Source of the DNA: Sphingomonas spermidinifaciens
GTDB taxonomy: Bacteria; Pseudomonadota; Alphaproteobacteria; Sphingomonadales; Sphingomonadaceae
DNA length: 64,000 nt
Assembly: GCF_002351485.1 (NCBI RefSeq)
Contig: NZ_NWMW01000002.1
Coordinates: 310,001-374,000 of the forward strand
Direction of reading: 5' to 3'
The notes under the pieces are model-generated. The model had not been told where the DNA came from. It searched no databases and was given only the letters and a program-made list of their open reading frames with translations. Numbering within the stretch: the first letter of the stretch is position 1; every line of letters begins with the position of its first letter. The position numbers and the translations under genes were made by a program. Positions 17,938 through 26,406 of this stretch are shown piece after piece.

Positions 17938-19163
17938 TCGGCCGCTTCCTTCATGCGCTTGTGGACGGGGACAAAGGGCTCGGCATCCTCGATCTCGGCC
18001 AGCTGCGAGAGGATGTGGACGGGCATGTCGTCGCCGACCATTTTCTGGAGGAAGGGCGTGTGGTCGAAGACGAAGTCGCGCAGCGGCCGGAGCGGCGCCG
18101 GCAGGTGGTGGAACATGCGTCCGGTGAAGTAGGCGCCCTGCGTCACCTTGAACGTGTGCGGCTTGCGCCGATCCTCGTACCGCTGGAGCGCGCCGGCGAC
18201 CGCTGCGGCATCGCGCACGTCGATCGCGTCAAGTTCGCGCGCGAGGAAATAGCCGTCCTCGATCGACATGCCCGCGCCATAGGCGGCGTAGGGCGAGGTC
18301 GGGTGCGCGGCGTCGCCGACCAGCGTCACGCGCCCCTTTGACCATTGCTTCAGCGGCGGGCGGTCGCGGATCTCCCAGCGCTGCATATGCTCGGGAGGCG
18401 TCGCCTCGATCAGATCGCGCACCCGCTGGGGAAAGCCGCGCGCGCGAACGCGGCAGAACTCGACCAGGTCGGTGGGCAGCGGGTCGTCGGGCCTGAACGC
18501 CTCGAGCACCCACCATTCATATCCCCATTTCCCCTCGTGGCGGATCGGCGTGTAGCTGACCTGAGTCGTGCGGTCGTGCGACAGGATGCCGACGCCCTCG
18601 GGCGCCTCGTCGAGGAAGAGATAGCCACCGACGAGGTGAAGGAACTGGCGCCGGATCGGCTCCTCGCCCCACAATTGCCGGCGTACGAACGAGTTGATGC
18701 CGTCGGCGCCGATCACGACGTCGGCCTCCTCGACCGCCCCGTCGCTGAAGGTCAGGCGAACGCCGTCGCCATGATCGTCGATGCGCGCGACGTCGCGGCC
18801 GAGCCGCAGCACGCCCGGCGGCACCGCGTCGAGCATCCGGTTGTAGAGCCCCGACCGCAGCAGGCCGATGAACCCGCCGCCGTACTCGGCCACGACCTCA
18901 TCCGGCAGGCGCACATCGGCGCGCAGGCGGCCCTTGGCGTTGTGGAAATACGCATGGCACGGCGCGCCCAGATCGTCGGTATCGACGCCGATCAGCTTCA
19001 GCACCTTTTGCGGCGGCGGCCAGAGATTGAGGATGTTGCCGGCAGCCCGAACCTCGGGCGCGCGCTCGAACAGCTGGACACCGAAGCCGACCCGAAGCGC
19101 CGCGAGCGCTGCGGCCATGCCCCCCGGTCCCGCGCCGATGATCGCAATCCGCCCCTTGGCCAT
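17934..19163 (-). CDS. FAD-dependent aromatic monooxygenase (group A flavoprotein hydroxylase)
   Basis: A 409-residue single-component flavin hydroxylase, like salicylate hydroxylase. Three diagnostic motifs are present: GxGxxG in IAIIGAGPGGMAAALAA, the DG motif in VIGADGINSFVRRQLWG and the GD motif in VTLVGDAAHPTSPYAAYGAGMSIEDG. The ATG at 19163 has GAGG 8 nt upstream and is preferred to a GTG at 19187. First gene of the operon. It probably hydroxylates the aromatic aglycone; it does not look like the GMC-type FAD oxidase (CarA-like) that oxidises C3 of the sugar in known C-glycoside pathways, so that step is not accounted for here. Confidence 0.85.
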   Translation of the reverse strand: MAKGRIAIIGAGPGGMAAALAALRVGFGVQLFERAPEVRAAGNILNLWPPPQKVLKLIGVDTDDLGAPCHAYFHNAKGRLRADVRLPDEVVAEYGGGFIGLLRSGLYNRMLDAVPPGVLRLGRDVARIDDHGDGVRLTFSDGAVEEADVVIGADGINSFVRRQLWGEEPIRRQFLHLVGGYLFLDEAPEGVGILSHDRTTQVSYTPIRHEGKWGYEWWVLEAFRPDDPLPTDLVEFCRVRARGFPQRVRDLIEATPPEHMQRWEIRDRPPLKQWSKGRVTLVGDAAHPTSPYAAYGAGMSIEDGYFLARELDAIDVRDAAAVAGALQRYEDRRKPHTFKVTQGAYFTGRMFHHLPAPLRPLRDFVFDHTPFLQKMVGDDMPVHILSQLAEIEDAEPFVPVHKRMKEAAE

Positions 19164-19191
19164 CCGGATCCTCGCCTCTGCCTGCACACCA

Positions 19192-19230
19192 TGTAATCCG
19201 TGCTTACATTGCTTGTAAGCGGCGATTACA
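19192..19230. promoter_or_regulatory. Two palindromic operators, probably for the TetR regulator
   Basis: Site 1 (19192-19208) reads TGTAATC-CGT-GCTTACA, and site 2 (19214-19230) reads TGTAAGC-GGC-GATTACA. Site 2 is site 1 inverted, identical outside the 3-bp centre. Centres lie 22 bp apart, about two helical turns, so two dimers could bind the same face. They sit in the gap between the divergent monooxygenase operon and the TetR gene. Confidence 0.75.
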
Positions 19231-19285
19231 TTGTTGGCAAGGGCATTGTTGCGGGCTAGGCAGGAGCTCGACAGGGAGAAGCCGA

Positions 19286-19897
19286 TTGGCGAGCAAGGCG
19301 GAAAAATCCTATCATCGCGAGGATTTGCGCGGCGACCTGGTTCGTGCGGGCCGTGACTATGTCGAGGCGCACGGCTATCACTCGCTGTCGGTGCGTACGC
19401 TCGCCCAGTCGGTCGGCGTTTCGGCGGGGGCGCCCTATCGCCACTTCGCCGACCGCCGCGCGCTTCTGCTGGCGATCGCGATTGACGGTTACACCGACCT
19501 GTTTTCGACGGCGCGCGCGATCAACGCATCCGCGCACGATCCCGAGGAGGCGTTGATCGGCGCGGGCCTCGGCTATCTCGACTTCGTGACCACCCACCCG
19601 CGGCTGGCCGAGCTGATGTACGAAAGCGAGCTCACCAGCCCGTCGATCGATCCCGCCCTCCTCGACTACCAGCATATCGGCCAGGCCGCGCTGACCGAGC
19701 CGCTGCGCGCCGCGCTGCCCGATTGTGACGAGGCGGAACTCGCCATCCGCGTGCTCGCCTTATGGTCTTCGATCTACGGCTTTGCCACGCTGCGCAAGCG
19801 GCAGATGGTGTCCGAGTTCGTGCCCGACACGCTCGCAAGCGACGACGTTGCACGCCGCGTAATCACGGTGGCCGTGCACGCAGCGATCAATGGATAG
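19286..19897 (+). CDS. TetR/AcrR family regulator of the divergent operon
   Basis: A 203-residue regulator. HTH region AGRDYVEAHGYHSLSVRTLAQSVGVSAGAPYRHFADRRALLLAI (residues ~18-60), followed by a helical TetR_C_33/WHG-like domain with GLGYLDFVTTHPRLAELMYESEL. The likely start is a TTG at 19286 with AGGGAG 8 nt upstream; no ATG gives a complete HTH. The twin palindromes upstream and the divergent layout make it the probable repressor of the monooxygenase-deglycosidase-transport operon, with an aromatic or glycoside inducer. Confidence 0.85.
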   Translation: MASKAEKSYHREDLRGDLVRAGRDYVEAHGYHSLSVRTLAQSVGVSAGAPYRHFADRRALLLAIAIDGYTDLFSTARAINASAHDPEEALIGAGLGYLDFVTTHPRLAELMYESELTSPSIDPALLDYQHIGQAALTEPLRAALPDCDEAELAIRVLALWSSIYGFATLRKRQMVSEFVPDTLASDDVARRVITVAVHAAING

Positions 19898-20516
19898 ATG
19901 TGGAGCTTCGACAGGCGCATTCGCGATGAGGCGCTAAACGAGACGCTGTTCCTCAGGCTCGCCCCTGCACGCGAGACCGTCCACGACAACAGCACGAAGC
20001 GACCGGCGCGTCGCTCCGCGACGCTACCCCGACGACCGACGTCGCCAAGATCGCAAAGCGACGTCTCGGGCTGACCTCCGACGGCACATTGCGTCAGAAT
20101 ACTCGTCGGTCTCTGGTCCCGGCTGTTTGAAATTCAGTGGGGCAGGCGACCGCGATTGCATCTTTGCACCGTTCTTCGCGGGCCATCGGGACCACGGTCG
20201 TCCTGGCTCGGACTGCCGATTGCCCGCTCGTGACCGTCGTCGATTGCAGGCTCTGTCGAGATGCCGGACGGCTTACAAATAGCGCGCTTCCGCCGAGACG
20301 CATGCACGGCGCAAACGGATCGCTCGCGCAACGGCAAACTATAGCTGCCGGGCTGGCTCCCGCTCGACCGGGCGGCTGTCCATATCTACGTAACCTATGT
20401 TGATGAAATAAAAGCGGAAAAACCTCGATCCTTTGCCGGGCTCGCGGGTTTGTGGAGGGCTTGCTGCGGCGTGGGCCGTTCCGCGCCGCTGGATCCGCAA
20501 CCCAGGAGCCTCAACG
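19898..20516. other. Intergenic stretch, no supported gene
   Basis: About 620 bp with only short or motif-free open frames on both strands. The last 120 bp before the DUF4142 gene include AT-richer DNA (ATGTTGATGAAATAAAAG) that could hold its promoter. I saw no repeats or RNA structure. Confidence 0.5.
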
Positions 20517-21053
20517 ATGAAGACACTGGCTTTCCTCTCCGCCGCCTGTCTGTTCGCCGGTGCCGTCGCCGCGCCCGCGCAGACGCCGCCGCCTCCGCCC
20601 CCCGCCGCCGCCAAGAGCCAGGCGCCCGCCTATGTCGCGGCCGCGGGCCAGAGCGACTTGTTCGAGATCAACTCGAGCCGCATCGCGGTGCGCAAGGCGC
20701 AGAACCCGGCAGTGCGCCAGTTCGCGCAGATGCTGATCGATCATCACCAGAAGACGACTGCCGCGACACTTGCCGCGGCGCGCGCGGCAAAGGTCAAGAC
20801 CCCGCCGCCGCCGCGTCTCGAGGCTGGCGCCACCGCGTCGATCCGCGAGCTCGAGCGCGCGTCGGGTGCCGATTTCGACCGCATCTATCTGGGGCAACAG
20901 GTGCCCGCGCACCGCGCCGCGCTCGACCTCCATACCGCCTATTCGCAGGGCGGCGACAAGGCCGAGCTGAAGGCGTCGGCTGCCTCGGCCGTGCCGATCG
21001 TCCAGCAACACCTCGATCAGGCGCAGCGGCTCGCCAGCGGCGGCGGCGCCTGA
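20517..21053 (+). CDS. DUF4142 domain exported protein
   Basis: A 178-residue protein with a Sec signal peptide (MKTLAFLSAACLFAGAVAAPAQ), a proline/alanine linker and a helical DUF4142 (ferritin-like fold) domain: SSRIAVRKAQNPAVRQFAQMLIDHHQKT and RIYLGQQVPAHRAALDLHTAYSQGGD. Function is unknown in the family; members are periplasmic and often linked to stress. The ATG at 20517 gives a proper signal peptide; the frame is open upstream but without a site. The next gene starts 13 bp after it. Confidence 0.82.
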   Translation: MKTLAFLSAACLFAGAVAAPAQTPPPPPPAAAKSQAPAYVAAAGQSDLFEINSSRIAVRKAQNPAVRQFAQMLIDHHQKTTAATLAAARAAKVKTPPPPRLEAGATASIRELERASGADFDRIYLGQQVPAHRAALDLHTAYSQGGDKAELKASAASAVPIVQQHLDQAQRLASGGGA

Positions 21054-21066
21054 ACGCGGCCGGGCC

Positions 21067-21918
21067 ATGCGCATCCACCACCTTAATTGCGGGACCGACT
21101 GTCCGGTCGGCGGCGCGCTGTTCGACGGGCGGAGCCTCGGCCCGTTCGGGCAGCTCGTCTGCCACTGCCTGCTGATCGAGACCGATGCGCATGGCCTGGT
21201 GCTGATCGATACCGGCTTCGGCCTCCACGACGTCGCGCACCCGCACGATCCGGCCGAGCCGCGCATCTCGCCCGCCTGGCGCGCGATGCTCAACATCCAG
21301 CTGCGCGAGGCCGAAACGGCGCGGCGGCAGGTCGAGGCGCTGGGCCTCGACCCAGCCGATGTGCGGCACATCGTGCTGACGCACCTCGATTTCGACCATG
21401 CGGGCGGACTTCAAGACTTTCCGAACGCCACGATCCACGTAATGGCGCGCGAATATGCCGATGCGACCGGCCCACGCGACGGCATCGTCGCCGACGCGCG
21501 CTGGCGGCCGCCGCAGTTCGCCAACCTCACCCAGTGGCGACGCTATTCGGCGCGCGGCGAGGACTGGTTCGGGTTCGAGGCGGTGCGCGACCTCGACGGC
21601 CTGCCGCCCGAGATCCTGATGGTGCCGCTGCCCGGCCACACCTGGGGCCATGCCGGCGTCGCGATCCGGGGGGAAGCCGGCTGGCTGCTCCATGCGGGCG
21701 ACGCCTATTTCTATCGCGGCGAGATGCGGAGCGCACGGCGGCGCTGCACCCCGGGGCTGCGCGGTTATCAGCGGCTGATGCAGGTCGATGCCGATGCACG
21801 GATGGCCAATCAGGCGCGGCTGCGCGACCTGTCAATCGCCCGCGCGGGCGAGGTGACGATCACCTGTGCCCACGACCCCGTCGAATATGAGCGATGCCGT
21901 GCCGGACACCCGCTATGA
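21067..21918 (+). CDS. MBL-fold metallo-hydrolase (lactonase-like)
   Basis: A 283-residue metallo-beta-lactamase fold enzyme with no signal peptide. Zinc motif HLDFDHAGG (HxDxDH), then a distal His in LPGHTWGHAGVAI and Asp in LHAGDAYFY, the usual two-zinc set. The overall form is that of the N-acyl-homoserine-lactone/sugar-lactone hydrolase group, but the true substrate is unknown. It opens a run of same-strand genes (MFS, orphan glycosidase-like protein, SDR, zinc dehydrogenase), so hydrolysis of a lactone made by one of these dehydrogenases is a reasonable guess. Confidence 0.82.
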   Translation: MRIHHLNCGTDCPVGGALFDGRSLGPFGQLVCHCLLIETDAHGLVLIDTGFGLHDVAHPHDPAEPRISPAWRAMLNIQLREAETARRQVEALGLDPADVRHIVLTHLDFDHAGGLQDFPNATIHVMAREYADATGPRDGIVADARWRPPQFANLTQWRRYSARGEDWFGFEAVRDLDGLPPEILMVPLPGHTWGHAGVAIRGEAGWLLHAGDAYFYRGEMRSARRRCTPGLRGYQRLMQVDADARMANQARLRDLSIARAGEVTITCAHDPVEYERCRAGHPL

Positions 21919-21933
21919 ATCGGTCGGGCGGCG

Positions 21934-23424
21934 ATGAAGCGCTTCGCGCCGCTCGCCGAGATCGATTCCGCGACGCGCGAGCGCGGCCTGCGCATCCTCG
22001 TCATGGAGGCGGCGTTCTCGGGCGGCACGGCAGCGCTGACCAGCGGCGTCGTTCTCAATGCCTTTGCCCTGCACCTCGGCGCATCGGCGGCGATGATCGG
22101 GCTGCTCGCCAGCATACCCTTCCTTGCGCAGCTGTTGCAGCTGCCCGCGATCGGCGTGGTCGAGCGGTGGCGATCGCGAAAGCAGATCGCGGTCGTGACC
22201 AGCCTGATCGGCCGGGCAATGCTCGCGCTAATGGCGCTCACCGCCTTCTGGGGCGGCGCGATCGGCCTTTGGACCTTCGTCGCGGCGCAGGTCGTGCTGG
22301 CGGGGTTCGGCGCGGTCGGAAGCTGCGCGTGGAACTCGTGGATCCGCGACCTCGCGCCCGACGACCGGCTGGGATCGGTGTTCGCGCGGCGAACGCTGTG
22401 GCTGAGCGGGATCAGCCTTGTCCTCGGGCTTGTCGCGGCGCTGGCGCTCGAATGGACCGAACCGGGCACCGATGCGCGCAATCTCGTCTTCGCGGTGATG
22501 TTCGCGGCGGGCTGCGCGACGGGCCTCGTCAGCGCCGCCGTCGTGGCGATAATGCCAGAGCCGGCGATGCCGCCCTCGGCAGGGCCGGTCAGCCTGATCG
22601 CCCTCCTGCGCCTGCCGCTCGCCGACGCCAATTTCCGGCGGCTCCTGCGCTTCATCGCCAGCTGGCAGTTCGCGATCAATTTCGCGACGCCGTTTTTCAC
22701 GGTCTTCATCGTCCGTCAGCTTGGCTTCGACCTCAGCTTCGTGATGCTGCTCGGCGTCGCCAGCCAGGTCGCCAATCTGGCGGCGCTGCGCACCTGGGGC
22801 ACGCTCAGCGACCGGTTCGCGAACAAGTCGGTGCTGGCGGTGTGTGCCCCCGTCTACATCCTTGCCATCGTCGCGATGATCGGCGCGTCGCAGATCGGCG
22901 ACCGCGAGTGGGTGCGGATCTGGCTGGTCGCGCTGCATGCGATCATGGGTGCAGCGATCGCCGGGGCGACGCTGGCCAGCACCAACATCGCGCTCAAGCT
23001 GTCGCCGCGCGGCGCCGCCACCGCCTATGTCGCGGCGAGCGCCACGGTGACGGCGATCGCCGCGGGCACCGCGCCGCTCCTTGGCGGGCTGCTCGCCCAG
23101 TTCTTCGTCGAACGACGGCTGGAGCTGGTGCTGCGCTGGAGCGGGCCGAACGGCGTCTTTTCGCTGCCGCTGATCCTCACGCGCTGGGACTTCTACTTTC
23201 TGATTGCCGGGCTGATCGGCCTCTACGCCATGCATCGCCTGTCGCTGGTCGAGGAGCATGGCGAGATCGACCGGCGCGCCATGGCCTATCAGGTGCTGGC
23301 CGAGGCGCGGCGATCGATCCGCAACATCTCGACCGTGGCGGGCCTGCGAGGCGCGACCGACCTGCCGGGCACGCTGCTGCGCGACGCGCGCCTTCGCGCC
23401 CGCCTGCGCCAGTCGCAACAGTGA
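21934..23424 (+). CDS. MFS transporter of unknown substrate
   Basis: A 496-residue permease with about twelve hydrophobic segments and a long hydrophilic C-terminus (last ~60 residues, with a run of basic residues: RDARLRARLRQ). Helix starts include LRILVMEAAFSGGTAALTSGVVLNAFALHLGAS and AMIGLLASIPFLAQLLQLP; the loop VVERWRSRKQ replaces the canonical motif A. Divergent MFS members like this are hard to assign. It sits 15 bp after the MBL gene and 20 bp before the orphan 750-residue protein, so it probably carries the substrate of that enzyme. Confidence 0.82.
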   Translation: MKRFAPLAEIDSATRERGLRILVMEAAFSGGTAALTSGVVLNAFALHLGASAAMIGLLASIPFLAQLLQLPAIGVVERWRSRKQIAVVTSLIGRAMLALMALTAFWGGAIGLWTFVAAQVVLAGFGAVGSCAWNSWIRDLAPDDRLGSVFARRTLWLSGISLVLGLVAALALEWTEPGTDARNLVFAVMFAAGCATGLVSAAVVAIMPEPAMPPSAGPVSLIALLRLPLADANFRRLLRFIASWQFAINFATPFFTVFIVRQLGFDLSFVMLLGVASQVANLAALRTWGTLSDRFANKSVLAVCAPVYILAIVAMIGASQIGDREWVRIWLVALHAIMGAAIAGATLASTNIALKLSPRGAATAYVAASATVTAIAAGTAPLLGGLLAQFFVERRLELVLRWSGPNGVFSLPLILTRWDFYFLIAGLIGLYAMHRLSLVEEHGEIDRRAMAYQVLAEARRSIRNISTVAGLRGATDLPGTLLRDARLRARLRQSQQ

Positions 23425-23443
23425 ACAAGCCGGAGGGACAGGC

Positions 23444-25696
23444 ATGGCCGCAGTGAACGAAGCCAAGGAGCGCGAACAGGCGAAGGTCGGGGGCGAGCGA
23501 ACGCCCGGCGCCAGCGCCTATGTCCTGGCGCTGCGCGAGGAACTGGCGCGCGGACTGAAAAGGGTGGGCGCTTTCACCATCGGCGATTTCGAGGTCGAGG
23601 TCGGTGCGGGCGGAGACTCGCTCTGGGCGATCATCCGGCGCCCGGGACGCGGCGGCATGGCGATCCGCGCGGGCCATGCCACCGGCGGCTTTCGAACGCT
23701 GAGCAAGCACAAGGCCGAGGGCACGAAGCTCCACCTTACCGCCGAAAGCGCGATCGGCGAGCATCGCTTCTGCTTCGAGGCGAGCGGCGACGATCTCCAC
23801 CTGTTGCGGGTTCGCGCCTGGGTAACGCCCCAGCAGCCGCTCCTCGTCCCCTTCCTGCCGCGCGACCTCTATCCGCTCGATGACGGGGACGATCCGCTCG
23901 GGGCCAAGGGCCGGGTCGAGGCGGCGCAGCGCGGGCCGAACACCGGCCTCATCTACCTCGCGATCGACGAGCCGGCATTCGGGCATGTCCTCTATATGCA
24001 GGACTTCAGCGGCCTCAACGGCTGGTACCGCGCGACGGGCACGACGCCGGTCGGTTCGGTCGGCGGCGAGTGGCCCGAGCTCGGCTATCTGCCTCCCGCG
24101 CCGCCGCAAAGCCACACGCCGCCGATCAACCCCCTGCCTGCGGGCGAGGAGACCGCGGTGTCCGACGCGGTGATCGTCCTGCGCGACCTCGCCGCCGCCA
24201 CCGAGAGCGAGAAGGCACGCCAGTTCATCCAGATGCTGGGCGAAGCGTATGGCGTCCTCTATCGCCCGCCCTTCACCTATCACGAGTGGGTCGAGCGCGC
24301 CGAGCGGACGCTGAAGGACCTCGACAAGGCGCCCACTGCGACGATCACCCATTACGGTCATCGTTACATCCGCCCCTATAACGACGCCGAATATCCGGAC
24401 TCTATGGTGCAGATGACGGTGCTGGCCGCGATGCACGATTACGGCCGGTGGAAGGGCGAGCGGATCCAGTTGGCCGACGCCTTTGCCGGGGGCATGGGCA
24501 AGTTCTTCGATCCCGATCTCCAGACGCTACGCCGCTATCTGCCCAATGTCGGCGATGACAAGGACGCGAACGCCGTCGACAGCTGGTATCTGTACCACCC
24601 CTTGCGCAATCTCGGCTGGTTGGCGCTCAACGGCGAGGACTGGGCGCGCGAACTGTTCCTGAAGTCGGTCGACTTCGGCATCCGTGCTGCGCAGCATTTC
24701 GATTATGTCTGGCCGATCCAGTACGACGTGCGCGACTTCGCGGTCATCACGGCCAAGCGCGGCGACGAGACACACGGCCAGACCGACGTTGGCGGCTTCT
24801 ATGCCTATGTCATGCTGCTCGGCTTCGAGCTCACCGGCGAGATGCGCTTCCTCGATGAAGCGCGCGCGGCGATCGACGCGGCGATGGGCATGCGGTTCGA
24901 GCTCGAATATCAGGCCAACCTGACCGCCTGGGGCGCGGCGGCGTGCCTTCGCCTGTGGCGGATCACCAACGAGGATGCCTATCGCGAGCAGGCCTATGTC
25001 TATCTCGCCAGCTTCCTGCACAATTGCGAGATCTGGAAGTCGGACATCGGCGTCGCCGAGCATTATTCCAACTTTTTCGGCGCGACTGCGCTGCACGACG
25101 CGCCGTATATGGCGATGTACGAATGCTTCGACAGCTTCATGGCGTTCGAGAAGCTGCTGCTAGAGGCCGGCCCCGAATTCGATCCCGCCGCCCGGATGCT
25201 CGTCGGTGAGTATTGCAAATACGTTCTCGACCGCGCCTGGTACTACTATCCCGATGCGGTGCCCGAGAAGATCCTGGCCACCGAGTGGCGCAACGGCCAT
25301 ATCGACCGCAAGCTCTCCTTCCCGGTCGAGGACCTCTATGCCGACGGTCAGGCGCCGGGGCAGGTGGGGCAGGAGATCTACGGCGCCGGTGCCGCCTTTG
25401 CGCTGGCGGCGCGCGCCTATCACCGCATCGAGGGTGCCGACTTCCACCTCTTCGTCAACCATCTGGTGGCTGCGACCGATCGCACGGGCGACCGCGCACT
25501 CAGTCTGCAGCTTGCGGGGGGCGCGGCTTGCGAGGCGATGGTCGCGGTTCTGCGCACCGGACGAAAGAAGCTGCCCGCGTGCCGCATCACGCTGGCGGGG
25601 GGCGATGCGGTCCGGCCCACGCTCGAGGCCGACGACCGCATCGAATTCACCGTGCCCGCCGACGCTCGGCTGGTGCTGACCTGGAGCGACCAATGA
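23444..25696 (+). CDS. Unrecognised 750-residue protein, (alpha/alpha) barrel glycosidase-like
   Basis: I do not recognise this family with certainty. The protein has no signal peptide. Residues ~30-250 look beta-rich, like a carbohydrate-active enzyme accessory domain. Residues ~280-690 show repeated amphipathic helix pairs with conserved-looking aromatic/acidic clusters (THYGHRYIRPYNDAEYPDSM, LRNLGWLALNGEDWARELF, HGQTDVGGFYAYVML, EHYSNFFGATALHDAPYMAMYECFDSF, DRAWYYYPDAVPEKI), as in six-hairpin glycosidases and polysaccharide lyases. A small beta tail follows. The ATG at 23444 has CGGAGGGA upstream. Its stop overlaps the SDR start. A cytoplasmic glycoside hydrolase or lyase is likely, but this is inference. 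Confidence 0.75.
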   Translation: MAAVNEAKEREQAKVGGERTPGASAYVLALREELARGLKRVGAFTIGDFEVEVGAGGDSLWAIIRRPGRGGMAIRAGHATGGFRTLSKHKAEGTKLHLTAESAIGEHRFCFEASGDDLHLLRVRAWVTPQQPLLVPFLPRDLYPLDDGDDPLGAKGRVEAAQRGPNTGLIYLAIDEPAFGHVLYMQDFSGLNGWYRATGTTPVGSVGGEWPELGYLPPAPPQSHTPPINPLPAGEETAVSDAVIVLRDLAAATESEKARQFIQMLGEAYGVLYRPPFTYHEWVERAERTLKDLDKAPTATITHYGHRYIRPYNDAEYPDSMVQMTVLAAMHDYGRWKGERIQLADAFAGGMGKFFDPDLQTLRRYLPNVGDDKDANAVDSWYLYHPLRNLGWLALNGEDWARELFLKSVDFGIRAAQHFDYVWPIQYDVRDFAVITAKRGDETHGQTDVGGFYAYVMLLGFELTGEMRFLDEARAAIDAAMGMRFELEYQANLTAWGAAACLRLWRITNEDAYREQAYVYLASFLHNCEIWKSDIGVAEHYSNFFGATALHDAPYMAMYECFDSFMAFEKLLLEAGPEFDPAARMLVGEYCKYVLDRAWYYYPDAVPEKILATEWRNGHIDRKLSFPVEDLYADGQAPGQVGQEIYGAGAAFALAARAYHRIEGADFHLFVNHLVAATDRTGDRALSLQLAGGAACEAMVAVLRTGRKKLPACRITLAGGDAVRPTLEADDRIEFTVPADARLVLTWSDQ

Positions 25697-26406
25697 CCCT
25701 TCATGGCAAGCGCGTGCTGCTGACCGGCGGCACCACCGGCATCGGCCGCGCCCTCCTCATCAAGCTGGCCGCGGAGGGCGCGCGCGTCCTGACCTTCGGC
25801 CGCGACGCCGATGCGCTGGACGAAGCGCTGGCGGCGGCGGGCGGCGAGACGAGCGGCATCGTCGCTGATATAGGCCGCGCGAACGAGGTCGAGCGGATCT
25901 TCCGCGAGGTCGATCACCGGTTGGGCGGAATCGACGTGCTCGTTTCCAACGCTGCGCTCGGCGCCGAGCCGATCGACGAGATGGCGGACGCGGACTGGCG
26001 ATACGTCCTCGACGTCAACCTCGCCGGCGCGATGGGGTGCGCGCGCGCGGCGCTCGAGCGGTTCGACGGGGGCGGGCAGATCGTCATCGTCGGCTCGATC
26101 AGCTCGGTCATCCATGCGCCGGGCGAGAGCGTCTATTCGGCAACCAAGGCGGGGCTGGCCGCCTTTGCAGAGACGCTGCGCAAGGAAACCGCCGAACGCG
26201 GCGTGCGCGTCAGCCTGATCGAGCCGGGCACGACGGGCAGCGACATGCAGGCCGCCGAGGCCGACGAACAGCGCGAGCAGATCGCCGCACACGAGATGCT
26301 GGACGCCGACGACATTGCCGAGGCGATCCACTTCGTCCTTACCCGGCCCGAACGCGTCGATGTCGTCACGTTGCGCATCGAGCCGCGCATCCAGGCCCTC
26401 TCATGA
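25693..26406 (+). CDS. SDR family oxidoreductase
   Basis: A 237-residue short-chain dehydrogenase starting in an ATGA overlap with the orphan protein. TGGTTGIGRA is the cofactor motif, SNAALGAEPIDEM replaces the NNAG region, and GSISSVIHAPGESVYSATKAGL provides Ser and Tyr-x3-Lys. It lacks the C-terminal 'DGG' ending and finishes with TLRIEPRIQALS, as in the YdfG/serine-3-dehydrogenase-like group. Coupled on both sides, it is probably a sugar or sugar-alcohol oxidoreductase of this pathway. Confidence 0.85.
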   Translation: MTLHGKRVLLTGGTTGIGRALLIKLAAEGARVLTFGRDADALDEALAAAGGETSGIVADIGRANEVERIFREVDHRLGGIDVLVSNAALGAEPIDEMADADWRYVLDVNLAGAMGCARAALERFDGGGQIVIVGSISSVIHAPGESVYSATKAGLAAFAETLRKETAERGVRVSLIEPGTTGSDMQAAEADEQREQIAAHEMLDADDIAEAIHFVLTRPERVDVVTLRIEPRIQALS

